In this document: positions 37,798 through 46,543 of the stretch, piece after piece | Layout of the letters: each line of letters begins with the position of its first letter | Numbering within the stretch: the stretch's first letter is position 1 | Assembly: GCF_035917575.1 (NCBI RefSeq) | Contig: NZ_CP109090.1 | Span: 3,038,001-3,102,000 of the forward strand | Source of the DNA: Streptomyces sp. NBC_01788 | Lineage (GTDB): Bacteria > Actinomycetota > Actinomycetes > Streptomycetales > Streptomycetaceae | Length of the DNA stretch: 64,000 nt | Reading direction: 5' to 3' | Program-made: the position numbers and the translations under genes | The notes under the pieces: generated by a model | What the model was told of the DNA's origin: nothing | What the model saw: only the letters and a program-made list of their open reading frames with translations | Databases searched by the model: none

Positions 37798-38445
37798 TCA
37801 CCGCCCGCTCGCCGACAGAGCGGTCTCGAAGCGACTCTGCGCGTGGTCGAGCACCTCTTCCACGTCACAGCCGTGAGCTCGGAGCCAGCGGAGGAAGTCC
37901 GTGATCACGTCGATCACGGACTCCTCCGCCACCGCCCGGCTCACCCTGCCGGGCCCGCGTTCGTAGGAGCAGAACTGCGGCCTCAACGTCGCGTACATGT
38001 TCAACAGCGCCTCGGCCCGCGTCACCGACGGGTCGTGCCCGTCGCCGGCAATTTGGGGCAGTCCCGTGGCCAGTTCGCACCACGTCACCTTGCGGTCCTC
38101 GCGAAGCTGGACGCCCCAGCGGTCCGTGATCGCCTCGACGAGCGCCATGCCTCGCCCGCCCTCGCCATCGACTTCTGCGGCCACGAGGGTGGGCAGCGCC
38201 CGGGTGTCGGGGTCGTGGACCTCGATACGCAGGGATGAACCGTTCATCAGGACGGCGAGGGTGGTGGGCGTTCCTGCGCCGACGTGGGTGATGACGTTGG
38301 CCACGAGTTCGCTCACACAGAGCTGCGCCTCGTCCACGAGGTCTCGCAGTCCCCAATTGCCGAGGTGTTCGCGCACTCTGCGACGCAGGACCGCCACCTC
38401 TTCCTCCAGAGCCGTGAACTCCACGGTCCACGGCGTTCTCACCAT
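37798..38445 (-). CDS. RsbW-like ATP-binding regulatory protein
   Basis: A 215-residue protein from ATG 38445. Residues 5-130 are a histidine-kinase-like ATPase of the anti-sigma (RsbW/SpoIIAB) type common in Streptomyces: DLVDEAQLCVSELVANVITH (N-box), LRIEVHDPDTRALPTL and GEGGRGMALVEAITDRWGVQ (lid). The C-terminal 80 residues are a helical extension. It is divergent from an XRE-DUF5753 regulator, with DUF397 next: the three-gene regulatory module repeated many times in Streptomyces genomes and linked with development and antibiotic control. Confidence 0.85.
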   Translation of the reverse strand: MVRTPWTVEFTALEEEVAVLRRRVREHLGNWGLRDLVDEAQLCVSELVANVITHVGAGTPTTLAVLMNGSSLRIEVHDPDTRALPTLVAAEVDGEGGRGMALVEAITDRWGVQLREDRKVTWCELATGLPQIAGDGHDPSVTRAEALLNMYATLRPQFCSYERGPGRVSRAVAEESVIDVITDFLRWLRAHGCDVEEVLDHAQSRFETALSASGR

Positions 38446-38569
38446 GCATGTACCTGGGATCACTTCCGAGCCAACCCTTCGTCGCTCGCGGGTCCGTGCG
38501 GACGCCGGCGCTTCGGTCCGGCCCCACATCGGTCGTCCTTCACCGTCAGGATGGCCGGCGCGAATCCCG

Positions 38570-38586
38570 CCGTGCAATGTGCACGG
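38570..38586. promoter_or_regulatory. Palindrome in the divergent RsbW-like/XRE promoter region
   Basis: CCGTGCA-ATG-TGCACGG has perfect 7-bp arms. It lies between the divergent RsbW-like and XRE-DUF5753 genes, about 80 bp upstream of the XRE start, and is a plausible binding site for that regulator. Confidence 0.5.
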
Positions 38587-38667
38587 AGAGAATCCCACCA
38601 TCGGGTGATTGGCGATCCGCACCCTTGGCGCAGAGACTGAACGCTGTTTCGACATGAAGGGGTCCAG

Positions 38668-39516
38668 ATGGCCGGATCACCGACGGCACGCCGCCGTCGC
38701 CTGTCCATCGAGCTGAAGAAGCTCCGGGAGAAGAACACCTTGACCTGCGCCCAGGTCGGGGCGGCCCTGGACTGGAGCGGCTCCAAGGTCAACCGGATGG
38801 AGACCGGCAGCGGGCGAATCCAGCCCTCCGACATCGACGCGTTGTGCCGGTTCTACGACACCGGCGACGAACTTCGGGAGTTCCTCAAGTCCCTGGCGCG
38901 ACAGGCCAAGACGCGCGGCTGGTGGCAGGTCCACGGGTCGGGAGTGCCCGAGTGGTTCTCGATCTACATCGGCCTCGAACAGGATGCGTCCACGCTGCGC
39001 CAGTACCAGTCGGAAGTCCTGCCCGGTCTCGTGCAGACCGAGGCCTACGCCCGGGAACTGCACACGTGCGGTTCGTACATGCCTCCCGAGGACATCGATC
39101 GGGCGGTGCGGGTACGGCTGGAGCGCCAGTCCATGCTCAGTGCCCCCGGTGCTCCCGACTGCTGGTTCATCGTGAACGAGGGTGCGGTGCGCAGAGTCGT
39201 CGGCGAACGGGAGTTGATGCGGGCACAACTGGAGCACGTACTGGAGGCGGCGGAGCAGCCAAGTGTGACGTTGCAGGTACTCCCCTTCGACGCCGGCACC
39301 TGCCCGACCACGGGACCGTTCACCATGTTGGGCTTCCCCGATCCGGAAGACCCCGACATCGTGTACCGGGACGGCATCACGGATGCGATGTACTTGGAAG
39401 GGGAACCTCATGTCCGTGAGTACACCCGAGCGTTCGACGAGTTGAGGGCGGCGGCCCTGAGCCCACGGCGAACGATCCAGTTGATCAAAAGCGTTGTGAA
39501 GGAGTACGGACGGTGA
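38668..39516 (+). CDS. XRE family regulator with DUF5753
   Basis: A 282-residue regulator. The helix-turn-helix is at residues 10-62 (LSIELKKLREKNTLTCAQVG, WSGSKVNRMETGSGRIQPSD). DUF5753 occupies about 95-275: WFSIYIGLEQDASTLRQYQS, VLPGLVQTEAYARELH, VRVRLERQSMLSAPGAPDCW, and IQLIKSVVKEY at the end. Such proteins pair with a DUF397 partner encoded directly downstream; here the DUF397 start overlaps this stop by 4 bp. Together they modulate development or antibiotic production in Streptomyces (family knowledge). Confidence 0.92.
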   Translation: MAGSPTARRRRLSIELKKLREKNTLTCAQVGAALDWSGSKVNRMETGSGRIQPSDIDALCRFYDTGDELREFLKSLARQAKTRGWWQVHGSGVPEWFSIYIGLEQDASTLRQYQSEVLPGLVQTEAYARELHTCGSYMPPEDIDRAVRVRLERQSMLSAPGAPDCWFIVNEGAVRRVVGERELMRAQLEHVLEAAEQPSVTLQVLPFDAGTCPTTGPFTMLGFPDPEDPDIVYRDGITDAMYLEGEPHVREYTRAFDELRAAALSPRRTIQLIKSVVKEYGR

Positions 39517-39731
39517 ACGTCGACCTCAGCGGCGCAGAGGCTCCGGGACCATGGGTCAGGTCGAGCTACAGCAACGGCGCCGGAGGCGAATGCGTGGAGT
39601 GCGCTCACGCCGGTGAGCAGGTACTCGTACGTGACACCAAGCTCGGCGGCGCTTCCGTCGCGACGATCGCGTCGCCGGCGTGGCGCGCCTTCACGGGCGC
39701 ACTGCGCGAAGGATGGCTCGAGCGCCTTTGA
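39513..39731 (+). CDS. DUF397 domain protein
   Basis: A 72-residue protein with the DUF397 signature: WVRSSYSNGAGGECVECAH, VLVRDTKLGGASVATIASPA and WRAFTGALREGWL. The two cysteines in ECVECA are characteristic. It is translationally coupled to the XRE-DUF5753 regulator and is its likely cognate partner. No other domain. Confidence 0.93.
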   Translation: MNVDLSGAEAPGPWVRSSYSNGAGGECVECAHAGEQVLVRDTKLGGASVATIASPAWRAFTGALREGWLERL

Positions 39732-40022
39732 TCTGCAGGTAGCGGCACCAGCAGCAGGGAAACGTTGGTGTGCAATGGACGAAGCAATCGCACTACAACG
39801 TCTTCGAGGCCGCGCTCCCAAGTGACAGTCCGTGGTGTTCGCATGCACCGCCGGGGTCCTCGCCGGCGTCCTGGCTGGCAGGCCGGGGCGGGACTTCGCG
39901 ATGGGCGCCGCACAGACTCCCATGAGAACGCTGCGCTCCACTGGGCATGGAGTTACAAGGATCTGGGGAATCTGGTCGCAAATGGTCTCCAGCGACTAGG
40001 TAAAGAGGTACCGGGCCCGTTC
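39732..40022. other. Intergenic stretch without a supported gene
   Basis: Plus-strand frames here lack coding bias. A frame with VFACTAGVLAGVLAGRPGRD around 39837-39900 looks hydrophobic and could be the relic of a small membrane protein, but it loses coding character after about 40 codons. No hairpin stands out. Confidence 0.5.
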
Positions 40023-40487
40023 TTACTCCAAGTGGTCGTGCACGACGTCGAGGAACACCTGCCGGCTTGGACGGATAGAGGCCCAGACCTTCTCGTCCTG
40101 CGGTTCTCCGGAGTCGTCGGGGCCGTTTCTGATCACGTCGCGAACCGCGAACGCGACTCCCCGGGCCGCCTCGTTCACCTCGCGTGCGCACACCATGTGG
40201 ATCGTCTTCTGCGTCACCCACACCCTGTCGACGGCCTGTCGGGCGCGCGCTTCCCACTGCTCGTCGGCCTCATGGTGGTGATAGCGGTCCACGGCGACCC
40301 GTTCGGCCGCCTGCACTGCTGCCAAGAAGGCTACGAGGTGGGTGAGCTGTTCGTTGCGTCGCGTCTCGTCGCGTTCACGCGTGGTGCGCCGCACCTCGGC
40401 CCGCTCCGCGGCGCGCCCCAACGAGTGCTGGGCCAGGAAGAAGATGAGGCCACCGGCTCCTACACCAATGAGCGTTGTCCAAACCAT
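40023..40487 (-). CDS. Small membrane-anchored coiled protein
   Basis: A 154-residue protein with one N-terminal membrane helix (TTLIGVGAGGLIFFLAQHSLG) followed by a charged helical region (RAEVRRTTRERDETRRNEQL, then FLAAVQAAERVAVDRYHHHE) likely forming a coiled coil. Similar anchored helical proteins are frequent in Streptomyces and are of unknown function. It is monocistronic on the minus strand and divergent from the FHA-monooxygenase gene. Confidence 0.7.
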   Translation of the reverse strand: MVWTTLIGVGAGGLIFFLAQHSLGRAAERAEVRRTTRERDETRRNEQLTHLVAFLAAVQAAERVAVDRYHHHEADEQWEARARQAVDRVWVTQKTIHMVCAREVNEAARGVAFAVRDVIRNGPDDSGEPQDEKVWASIRPSRQVFLDVVHDHLE

Positions 40488-40832
40488 GCCCGGACTGTGG
40501 CATCGGAGTGGTCACCGTCTCCGCGATTTGGGATATATCGGGAATGCGCGACTTCCCATGGTGCATACGAGCCGGCGCCGGTCTCAACAGCGGCCTCTCC
40601 GATACCGGGAGTTCTCCTGCGACCCACCCGCCACACCACGCCTGATCTGCACCTTCCTGTCGTGCGGCCTTGCGCGGGGGCGACCTTGGGGCGAACCTGG
40701 AAGCCGCCCGTCGAGGGCTGCGGCAACGGGCGTGGGGGGCCATGGCTGTCTGTGCCGAGCTGTCGGATTTCGGGACCGCGCACGCCGAGGTGGGCCGAGG
40801 GCCAGTACGGACAGATCCAAGGGGGAGTGGCC
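40488..40832. other. Divergent promoter region without a gene
   Basis: These 345 bases separate the minus-strand membrane protein from the FHA-monooxygenase gene. No frame with coding bias is seen. An AT-rich patch GGGATATATCGGG at 40530-40542 may be part of a promoter, and GGGGGAG at 40821-40827 is the ribosome site of the next gene. Confidence 0.55.
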
Positions 40833-42737
40833 ATGCCGGCTTCGATCACCGGGCGTGTGGGGCCGCTGGCCGGGCGGCGGTTCCCTGTCGGCGCCGCGCC
40901 GGTCACCTTCGGGCGCAGTAGTGACAGCAGTGTCGTGATCGCCAGCGGGCGGGCCTCGCGCCTGCACGCGGAGGTGCTGCGCGAGGCGGGCCGCTACGTC
41001 CTGTACGACCGCGGAAGCCGCAACGGGACGCTGGTCAACGGCAATAAGGTGACGTCCCACGTCCTTGCCTCCGGTGACGAGATCACCATCGGCGACGAGG
41101 TCTTCGGCTTCGAGATCCCCGAGTCGATGGAGACGATCACAGATGTCCTGGGCCCGCTCGTGACCGTCGCGCCGGGCCCGGTCCTGAACGTCACCGTCTC
41201 CGGCGGCGGGCCCGTGGGGCTGAGCTTCGCCCTGCTGCTGGAGCACCTGATGGGCCGTCGTGTGGCCATCACGATGTACGACGGCCGCTGGACCGAGGAC
41301 GGTTCGCGGGTCGTCTGGAAGAACGAGGCACAGGGCAACGTCCGGCGGCAGCAGGTCGTGACCGTCCAGAGCCGCCAGTACCTGAACCTCCCCGAGGAGG
41401 TCCAGGAGCGCCTGTTCGGCGCCGGCGCGTACACCGAGATGTGGCCGGCCGGGCCGGACTCCGTGCAGGGCTACGGCCCGCGGAACATCCGGATCGCCTA
41501 CGTCGAGGACGTACTCCTCGAGATGGCGAACGAGAAGTCCGACCGGATCCGGCTCGTTCCCAGCCGCTTCGACCCGGCCGAGCAGCGTGAGGCGGTGGTC
41601 AAGGACCACGTGCTCGCCATCTGCGAGGGCGGCCGTTCGCGGACCCGGGACCACCTCGCCGACAAGTTCGGCGCCCCCGACGCGTCGATCTACTCCCTGA
41701 ACGGCCACCACGTCCAGGACGTCGTGCTGGGCCTGCGCGTGAAGTCCGACCTGCCGGACCCCATGGCCGTCCTGCTGACGGTGGCCCAGAACCGCTTCCT
41801 GCTCAACTCCCTCAGCGGCGAGGGCTTCCTGAACATGCGCCTGACCGACGCCGAGGCCCAGGAGGTCATCGGGGTCGACCCCGTGCGGCACGTGTTCGAG
41901 CAGTGTGTCGCCTCGCGACCCTGCCTCATGGGCCGCAACGACGAGGGCGACTTCCGCTGTTCGACCCATGGCACGCTGTTCCTGCCCGCCCTGGTCAAGG
42001 GTTCCGCCCTGTGGAAGCGCGTACTGGAGGGCCTGGTCCTCTTCGGCGTCACCGAGGAGAACCTGAGCGCCGTCACCGGGTTCCGCCTGGACATGGTGCA
42101 GCGGCCCCGCTTCACCGCCCGGCTCCACTCCGCGACGGCCGCCACCCCGGGAACGTACGGGTTCCTGCTCGGGGACGCGGCCAACGCCATCCACTTCTGG
42201 CCGGGACGCGGGCTCAACAGCGGCCTCGCGTCGGCCATCTCGCTCGCGCGCTCCCTCAGCAACGCCTGGCGGGGGAAGGCCTTCCGCGACGCCGACTTCG
42301 TCCGTCACGAGGCGGCGATGTCGATGCTCCAGTACCGGCACAAGAGCCGCGCCTGGAACGCGATGGTCACCACCGACGAGCAGGGCGACACCTGCGCGAT
42401 CAAGGACACGATCGCGCAGAGCATCGAGGCGGCCGCGCCGGACGCTGCGAACGGCGCGGCCGGCAAGGCGGACGAGGCGGGCCTCGACGCGTTCATGGAC
42501 CGGCTGCGGGAGATCCGCGACCGCCTCTCACCGCGGGTCCCCGGCATGCCGGACGACGCGACCCTCCGCGACCACCTGCGGAAACTGAGGCCGGAGACCG
42601 TCCGCACCCTGCTCGCGAGCGGCGCCTGGGACACCCTGACCGTCGGCGGCGAAGAGGTGGACATCGACATCTTCTACCGGCAGATCTCCTCGCCGGCACC
42701 CGTCATGAAGCAGCCCGATCCCCGTCTCAATGCCTGA
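40833..42737 (+). CDS. FHA domain / FAD-dependent monooxygenase-like fusion
   Basis: A 634-residue protein from ATG 40833 with a GGGGGAG ribosome site; the open frame upstream has no coding bias. Residues about 5-95 are an FHA phosphothreonine-binding domain: VTFGRSSDSSVVIASGRASR, RLHAEVL and YDRGSRNGTLVNGNKV. Residues 120-480 resemble group A flavin monooxygenases: VTVSGGGPVGLSFALLLEHL (dinucleotide fold) and FLLGDAANAIHFWPGRGLNS (GD motif, near 444-465). The classical DG motif between them is not evident. The C-terminal 150 residues are helical. The FHA part suggests that oxidation or scaffolding is switched by a Ser/Thr kinase; the kinase at 10605 is one possible partner (inference). Confidence 0.8.
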   Translation: MPASITGRVGPLAGRRFPVGAAPVTFGRSSDSSVVIASGRASRLHAEVLREAGRYVLYDRGSRNGTLVNGNKVTSHVLASGDEITIGDEVFGFEIPESMETITDVLGPLVTVAPGPVLNVTVSGGGPVGLSFALLLEHLMGRRVAITMYDGRWTEDGSRVVWKNEAQGNVRRQQVVTVQSRQYLNLPEEVQERLFGAGAYTEMWPAGPDSVQGYGPRNIRIAYVEDVLLEMANEKSDRIRLVPSRFDPAEQREAVVKDHVLAICEGGRSRTRDHLADKFGAPDASIYSLNGHHVQDVVLGLRVKSDLPDPMAVLLTVAQNRFLLNSLSGEGFLNMRLTDAEAQEVIGVDPVRHVFEQCVASRPCLMGRNDEGDFRCSTHGTLFLPALVKGSALWKRVLEGLVLFGVTEENLSAVTGFRLDMVQRPRFTARLHSATAATPGTYGFLLGDAANAIHFWPGRGLNSGLASAISLARSLSNAWRGKAFRDADFVRHEAAMSMLQYRHKSRAWNAMVTTDEQGDTCAIKDTIAQSIEAAAPDAANGAAGKADEAGLDAFMDRLREIRDRLSPRVPGMPDDATLRDHLRKLRPETVRTLLASGAWDTLTVGGEEVDIDIFYRQISSPAPVMKQPDPRLNA

Positions 42738-42749
42738 GGACCACAGGAA

Positions 42750-43970
42750 CTAGCGACGGCCGCGCTCGGCCAGTCGCTTCAGCAACCGGCTCCGCCGCTC
42801 CTCGTCGGTCGCCAGGCCCAGCGCGGTCCAGGCCATGGCGAGCCCGCCGTCCAGGACGGCGAGGTCCGCGCTCGCGGTCGTGCCGTAGCGCGTGAACTCG
42901 GGGTTGTGCATGATCGCGTCGCCGCAGTCGTAGCCGATCATGGGATGGATGGACGGCACGATCTGCGAGACGTTGCCCATGTCCGTCGAGCCGCCGCGCA
43001 GCCGGGGATCGCGCGGCGGCACGGTGCGGCCGAGGTCGCCCGCCGCCTCGCGGTACAGCGCGCACATGTCCAGGTCCTGCCGCAGATCGGCGTAGTCGTT
43101 GCCGACCGTTTCGAGCGCCAGCTCGGCGCCCGTCGCCAGTGCCCCCGCCTCGAAACAGGCGCGCACCCGGGTCTGCAGCTCCCGCAGTTCGTCGATCGTC
43201 TCGGCGCGGCAGTCGTAATCCGCCGTGGTGCGGCCGGGGATGACGTTGGGTGCCTCGCCGCCGGAGGTGACGATGCCGGAGACGACCGCGCCGGGCGTCA
43301 TCTGCTGCCGGTAGGCGCTGATCGCGACCTGCGCGATCATCATCGCGTCGGCGGCGTTCACCCCGCGGTGCGGCATCGCCGCCGCGTGCGCGGTACGGCC
43401 GGTGTACGCGACCTTCCAGCTGCTGATGGCGAGCGAGGTCATGCCGATGGCGTCGGTGGGGGCGGCGTGGGCCATCATCGCCGCGGCCACGTCGTCGAAG
43501 GCCCCTCCGCGCAGCATGTCGGCCTTGCCGCCGCCGTACTCCTCGGCGGGTGTGCCGAGGAGTCTGACGGTGACGCCGATGTCGTCGGCGACCGAGGCGA
43601 GCGCGAGGGCGGCGGCGGTGGCGGCGGCGCCGTTGACGTTGTGGCCGCAGGCGTGGCCGATGCCGGGCAGGGCGTCGTACTCGGCGCAGATCCCGATGAC
43701 CAGGTCTCCGGAGCCGGCGGTCGCGGTGAACGCGGTCGGCAGGTCGCACACGCCTCGTTCGACCGCGAAGCCCGCACCCTCGACCAGGTCGGCGATCTTC
43801 CGGGCGGACCGGTGCTCCTCGTAGGCGAGCTCCGGCTCGGCGTGCAGGCTGTGGCTGAGCGCGAGGATCCGGTCCTGCGCGCGGGTGAGGGTGTCGCGGC
43901 AGCGTTGCTTCAGCCGCGCGCCGGTCACGGGGCCTCCTCCGAAGCCGGCCACAGGGTCGGCGCTGGTCAC
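42750..43970 (-). CDS. M20 family amidohydrolase/metallopeptidase
   Basis: A 406-residue zinc hydrolase starting at GTG 43970, overlapping the stop of the MFS gene upstream (GTGA) and preceded by AAGGAGG; a GTG at about 43928 with its own GGAGG is an alternative. Motifs: LSHSLHAEPELAYEEHRSAR, GDLVIGICAEYDALPGIGHA, CGHNVNGAAATAAALAL, GTPAEEYGGGKADMLRGG, AAMMAHAAPTDAIGMT and the dimerisation block HRGVNAADAMMIAQVAI, with a C-terminal histidine in DAIMHNPEFTRYG. It resembles AbgA/IAA-amino-acid hydrolases that cleave N-acyl amides such as p-aminobenzoyl-glutamate. Coupling to an MFS carrier suggests import or export of substrate or product. Confidence 0.9.
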   Translation of the reverse strand: MTSADPVAGFGGGPVTGARLKQRCRDTLTRAQDRILALSHSLHAEPELAYEEHRSARKIADLVEGAGFAVERGVCDLPTAFTATAGSGDLVIGICAEYDALPGIGHACGHNVNGAAATAAALALASVADDIGVTVRLLGTPAEEYGGGKADMLRGGAFDDVAAAMMAHAAPTDAIGMTSLAISSWKVAYTGRTAHAAAMPHRGVNAADAMMIAQVAISAYRQQMTPGAVVSGIVTSGGEAPNVIPGRTTADYDCRAETIDELRELQTRVRACFEAGALATGAELALETVGNDYADLRQDLDMCALYREAAGDLGRTVPPRDPRLRGGSTDMGNVSQIVPSIHPMIGYDCGDAIMHNPEFTRYGTTASADLAVLDGGLAMAWTALGLATDEERRSRLLKRLAERGRR

Positions 43971-45406
43971 AGGGCCTCCTTCACGGGGCGGCGGTAGAGC
44001 AGGGAGACGAGCGCGCCCGCGAGGGACACGGCGGCGCAGATCGCCCAGGCGTGGGTGTAGGCGGTGACGGTGGGCAGCGGCCTGCCCGCGACGGTCTCGG
44101 CGGCGAAGACCGAGAGCACCACGGCGGCGCCCAGCGAGCCGCCGACGTTGATGAGGAGTTCGTTGATGCCGGAGCCCACCGAGGTCTGATCGTGCGGTAC
44201 GGCCTCGACGGCGAGGGTCCGGGTGGAGTGCTGGAGCAGCCCGCTGCCGAGACCGACGACGGCGGTGCAGGCCAGGTAGGGCACGAGGCTGCTGTGGGAG
44301 AAGTACACGGCGAGGTTCCCGGCGGCCATCAGCAGCGAGCCCGCGAACAGGGTCCGCCGGTCGGAGAGCCGTGCGGCGACGACGGGCGCGACCAGGGCGC
44401 CGAGCACCAGCGCCAGCATGTTCGGCAGCAGCGCGAACGCGGTGGCCAGCGGGGTGAGCCCGAGCCCGTAGCCCGCCTCGGCCCGCGAGGTGCTCAGGAA
44501 CACCGGGTTGGCGACCAGCAGACCGAGCATGCAGGAGCTGAAGGTCAGGGTGACGATCGCGACCACGACGACGTTGCGGCGCCGGAACAGGCGCACGTCC
44601 GTGACGGGCGCCGAGGTCCGCAGCTCGGCCAGCACCCACACGGCGGTCACCAGCAGGCCGCCGACCAGACAGCCCAGGGTCTTCGCCGAGGTCCACTCCC
44701 AGCCGGGCGCGCCGCCCTGCCCGAGTCCCAGCGTGATGGCGACGAGCCCGACGCACAGCAGTCCGGCGCCGAGCCAGTCCGCGGACCCGCCCGGCCGTTC
44801 CTCGGTCTCCGGCAGCAGCGGCCAGGTGACGGCGAGGGCGAGACCCACCGCGACGGCGGGCACCCACAGCGCGGCGGTCGGCACCGCCACGTACTCGGCG
44901 ATCAGGCCGCTGCTCACCGTGCCCAGTGCGAGCCCGCCGACCAGCGCGGCCACCATGAAGCTGATGCCGCGCCGGCTCTCGTCGGCGGTGCGCCGGTTGC
45001 GCAGGATGCCGACGAGCAGCGGGAAGAACCCGGCGAACGCTCCTTGGAGCACCTGCCCCGCGAGCAGCATCCCGAACGACCGGCTCAGCCCCACCAGGAG
45101 CGAGCCCGTCAGGACGATGGCCAGGTTCCAGCGCAGCACGCGGCGGTGGCCGTGCAGATCGCCCAGCCGGGACAGGATGGGCGTGAAGGCGACGCTGGAG
45201 AGCAGGTTCGCGATGCTGATCCAGTTCAGCTGGGCGACGTTCACGTGCAGGGTGGTGGTGAGCCCCTTCAGCAGCGGGCCCAGGAAGCCCTGGGTGATGC
45301 CGCTGGACAGCTCCACCAGGACCAGGGAGACGATCACCGCCGCGACCGGGGTCGGGCGGAGGGCGGATCTCGCGGGCGAAGGGGCGAGGATCGGGGTGTC
45401 GTTCAT
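43967..45406 (-). CDS. MFS transporter
   Basis: A 479-residue protein with about 14 hydrophobic segments. Recognisable blocks are VELSSGITQGFLGPLLKGLT, LNWISIANLLSSVAFTPILS, RLGDLHGHRRVLRWNLAI (motif A), LGTVSSGLIAEYVAV and GSGINELLINVGGSLGAAVV. The start is ATG 45406. It is co-transcribed with the M20 hydrolase and divergent from the double Lrp/AsnC regulator at 45530, the likely controller. The substrate is probably an amino-acid conjugate (inference from the partner). Confidence 0.9.
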   Translation of the reverse strand: MNDTPILAPSPARSALRPTPVAAVIVSLVLVELSSGITQGFLGPLLKGLTTTLHVNVAQLNWISIANLLSSVAFTPILSRLGDLHGHRRVLRWNLAIVLTGSLLVGLSRSFGMLLAGQVLQGAFAGFFPLLVGILRNRRTADESRRGISFMVAALVGGLALGTVSSGLIAEYVAVPTAALWVPAVAVGLALAVTWPLLPETEERPGGSADWLGAGLLCVGLVAITLGLGQGGAPGWEWTSAKTLGCLVGGLLVTAVWVLAELRTSAPVTDVRLFRRRNVVVVAIVTLTFSSCMLGLLVANPVFLSTSRAEAGYGLGLTPLATAFALLPNMLALVLGALVAPVVAARLSDRRTLFAGSLLMAAGNLAVYFSHSSLVPYLACTAVVGLGSGLLQHSTRTLAVEAVPHDQTSVGSGINELLINVGGSLGAAVVLSVFAAETVAGRPLPTVTAYTHAWAICAAVSLAGALVSLLYRRPVKEAL

Positions 45407-45429
45407 GGAAGCCGCACCTGTTCACGAAA

Positions 45430-45452
45430 AGTGGCTGGCGGAAAGTGCCACT
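45430..45452. promoter_or_regulatory. Inverted repeat in the MFS/AsnC divergent region
   Basis: AGTGGC (45430-45435) and GCCACT (45447-45452) form an inverted repeat with an 11-bp spacer, 25 bp from the MFS start. A position and spacing like this suits Lrp/AsnC dimers, although the arms are short. Confidence 0.4.
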
Positions 45453-45529
45453 CAAGGTCGCCCGAACGACTTAGTCTCGGCAATGAATCCCCGAAGATTC
45501 AGTGGAAACAAGCATTTGAGAGGTGATCG

Positions 45530-46516
45530 TTGGCGGATTCGGTCAAGCCCGGCGAAGCGGTGCCGTCGGCCCTGGACGCGCTGGACCACGCCATCCTCCG
45601 GCTGCTGGCCCGCGAGCCGAGAGCCGCCTGGGCGGATGTGGCGGGCCGCCTCGACGTGCATGAGCGCACCGTCGCGCGCCGGCTGGACCGGCTCATCGGC
45701 TCCGGCCTGGTGCGGTTCACGGCGTTCCTGGTGCCCGAGTACCTGGGCGAGGGACTGGTCGTGGAACTGGCGGTGCGCTGCGCGCCGGGGAAGCTGCACG
45801 CGGTGGCCCTCGCGCTCGCGCGCCGCCCGGACACACGCTCCGTGGACGTGGCCACCGGCTCGCCCGAGGTGCTGGCCGAGGTCCTCGTGCCGGGGCCCGG
45901 GCAGCTCCTGAGCACGGTGGACGGGTCGATCGCCGGCATACCCGGCGTCACCGACGTGCACACGGCGGTGGTCCTGCGGCTCCTGCTGACCGCCAACGAC
46001 TGGGACCCGTACCGCCAGGAGCCCACTCCGTCCCGCCGTCGCGTCGCCGAGGGCGGTGTCCTGCCCGAGCCGCTGGTCATCGACGAGCTCGACCGCCATC
46101 TGGTGGCTCTGCTGGAGCGGGACGCGCGCATGCCCATGGCCCGGCTCGCCCGCGAGCTGTGCGTGAGCGAGACCACGGCCCGGCGCAGGCTCGCCCGGCT
46201 CATGGACTCGCACGTGCTGCACCTGCGTTTGCACGCCGAGCCCGGGGTGCTGGGCTTCCCCGTCGAGGCCCGCTTCCGGCTCTCCGTCGAGCACCGCGCG
46301 CTGGAGGTGGCCGTGCGCCGCCTGGCCCGTGAGTCCGACGTACGGCACCTGGTCATCACCACCGGCCGGGCGAACGTTCTCGGCTACTCCAGCCACCGCT
46401 CGGCCCAGGACGTGCACGACTTCACGACGCGGGTGTTCGCGGAGCTGGACGGGGTGACGGGGGCGGAGGCGGCGCTGTTGCTGCGTTCGTACAAGAGGGC
46501 CGGGGTGGTCGTCTGA
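45530..46516 (+). CDS. Duplicated Lrp/AsnC family transcriptional regulator
   Basis: A 328-residue regulator that begins with TTG 45530 (GAGAGG 6-11 nt upstream). It contains two complete Lrp units in tandem: helix-turn-helix 1 (LDHAILRLLAREPRAAWADV, HERTVARRLDRLIGSGLV) with ligand domain about 65-145, and helix-turn-helix 2 (LDRHLVALLERDARMPMARL, SETTARRRLARLMDSHVL) with ligand domain about 235-320. Most Lrp proteins have one unit of about 150 residues, so this is a fused pseudo-dimer. It is divergent from the MFS-M20 operon. Confidence 0.9.
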   Translation: MADSVKPGEAVPSALDALDHAILRLLAREPRAAWADVAGRLDVHERTVARRLDRLIGSGLVRFTAFLVPEYLGEGLVVELAVRCAPGKLHAVALALARRPDTRSVDVATGSPEVLAEVLVPGPGQLLSTVDGSIAGIPGVTDVHTAVVLRLLLTANDWDPYRQEPTPSRRRVAEGGVLPEPLVIDELDRHLVALLERDARMPMARLARELCVSETTARRRLARLMDSHVLHLRLHAEPGVLGFPVEARFRLSVEHRALEVAVRRLARESDVRHLVITTGRANVLGYSSHRSAQDVHDFTTRVFAELDGVTGAEAALLLRSYKRAGVVV

Positions 46517-46543
46517 CCGGCCCCGGCCCCGGCCGCACGGCCC

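Noticed and set aside
39765..40832. Upstream extension of the FHA-monooxygenase frame
   Set aside because: The extension crosses a minus-strand gene and lacks coding bias; ATG 40833 has a GGGGGAG ribosome site and the FHA domain starts there.
38668..42737. Biosynthetic gene cluster around the regulators and the monooxygenase
   Set aside because: No synthase, NRPS, PKS, terpene or RiPP genes accompany the flavoprotein.
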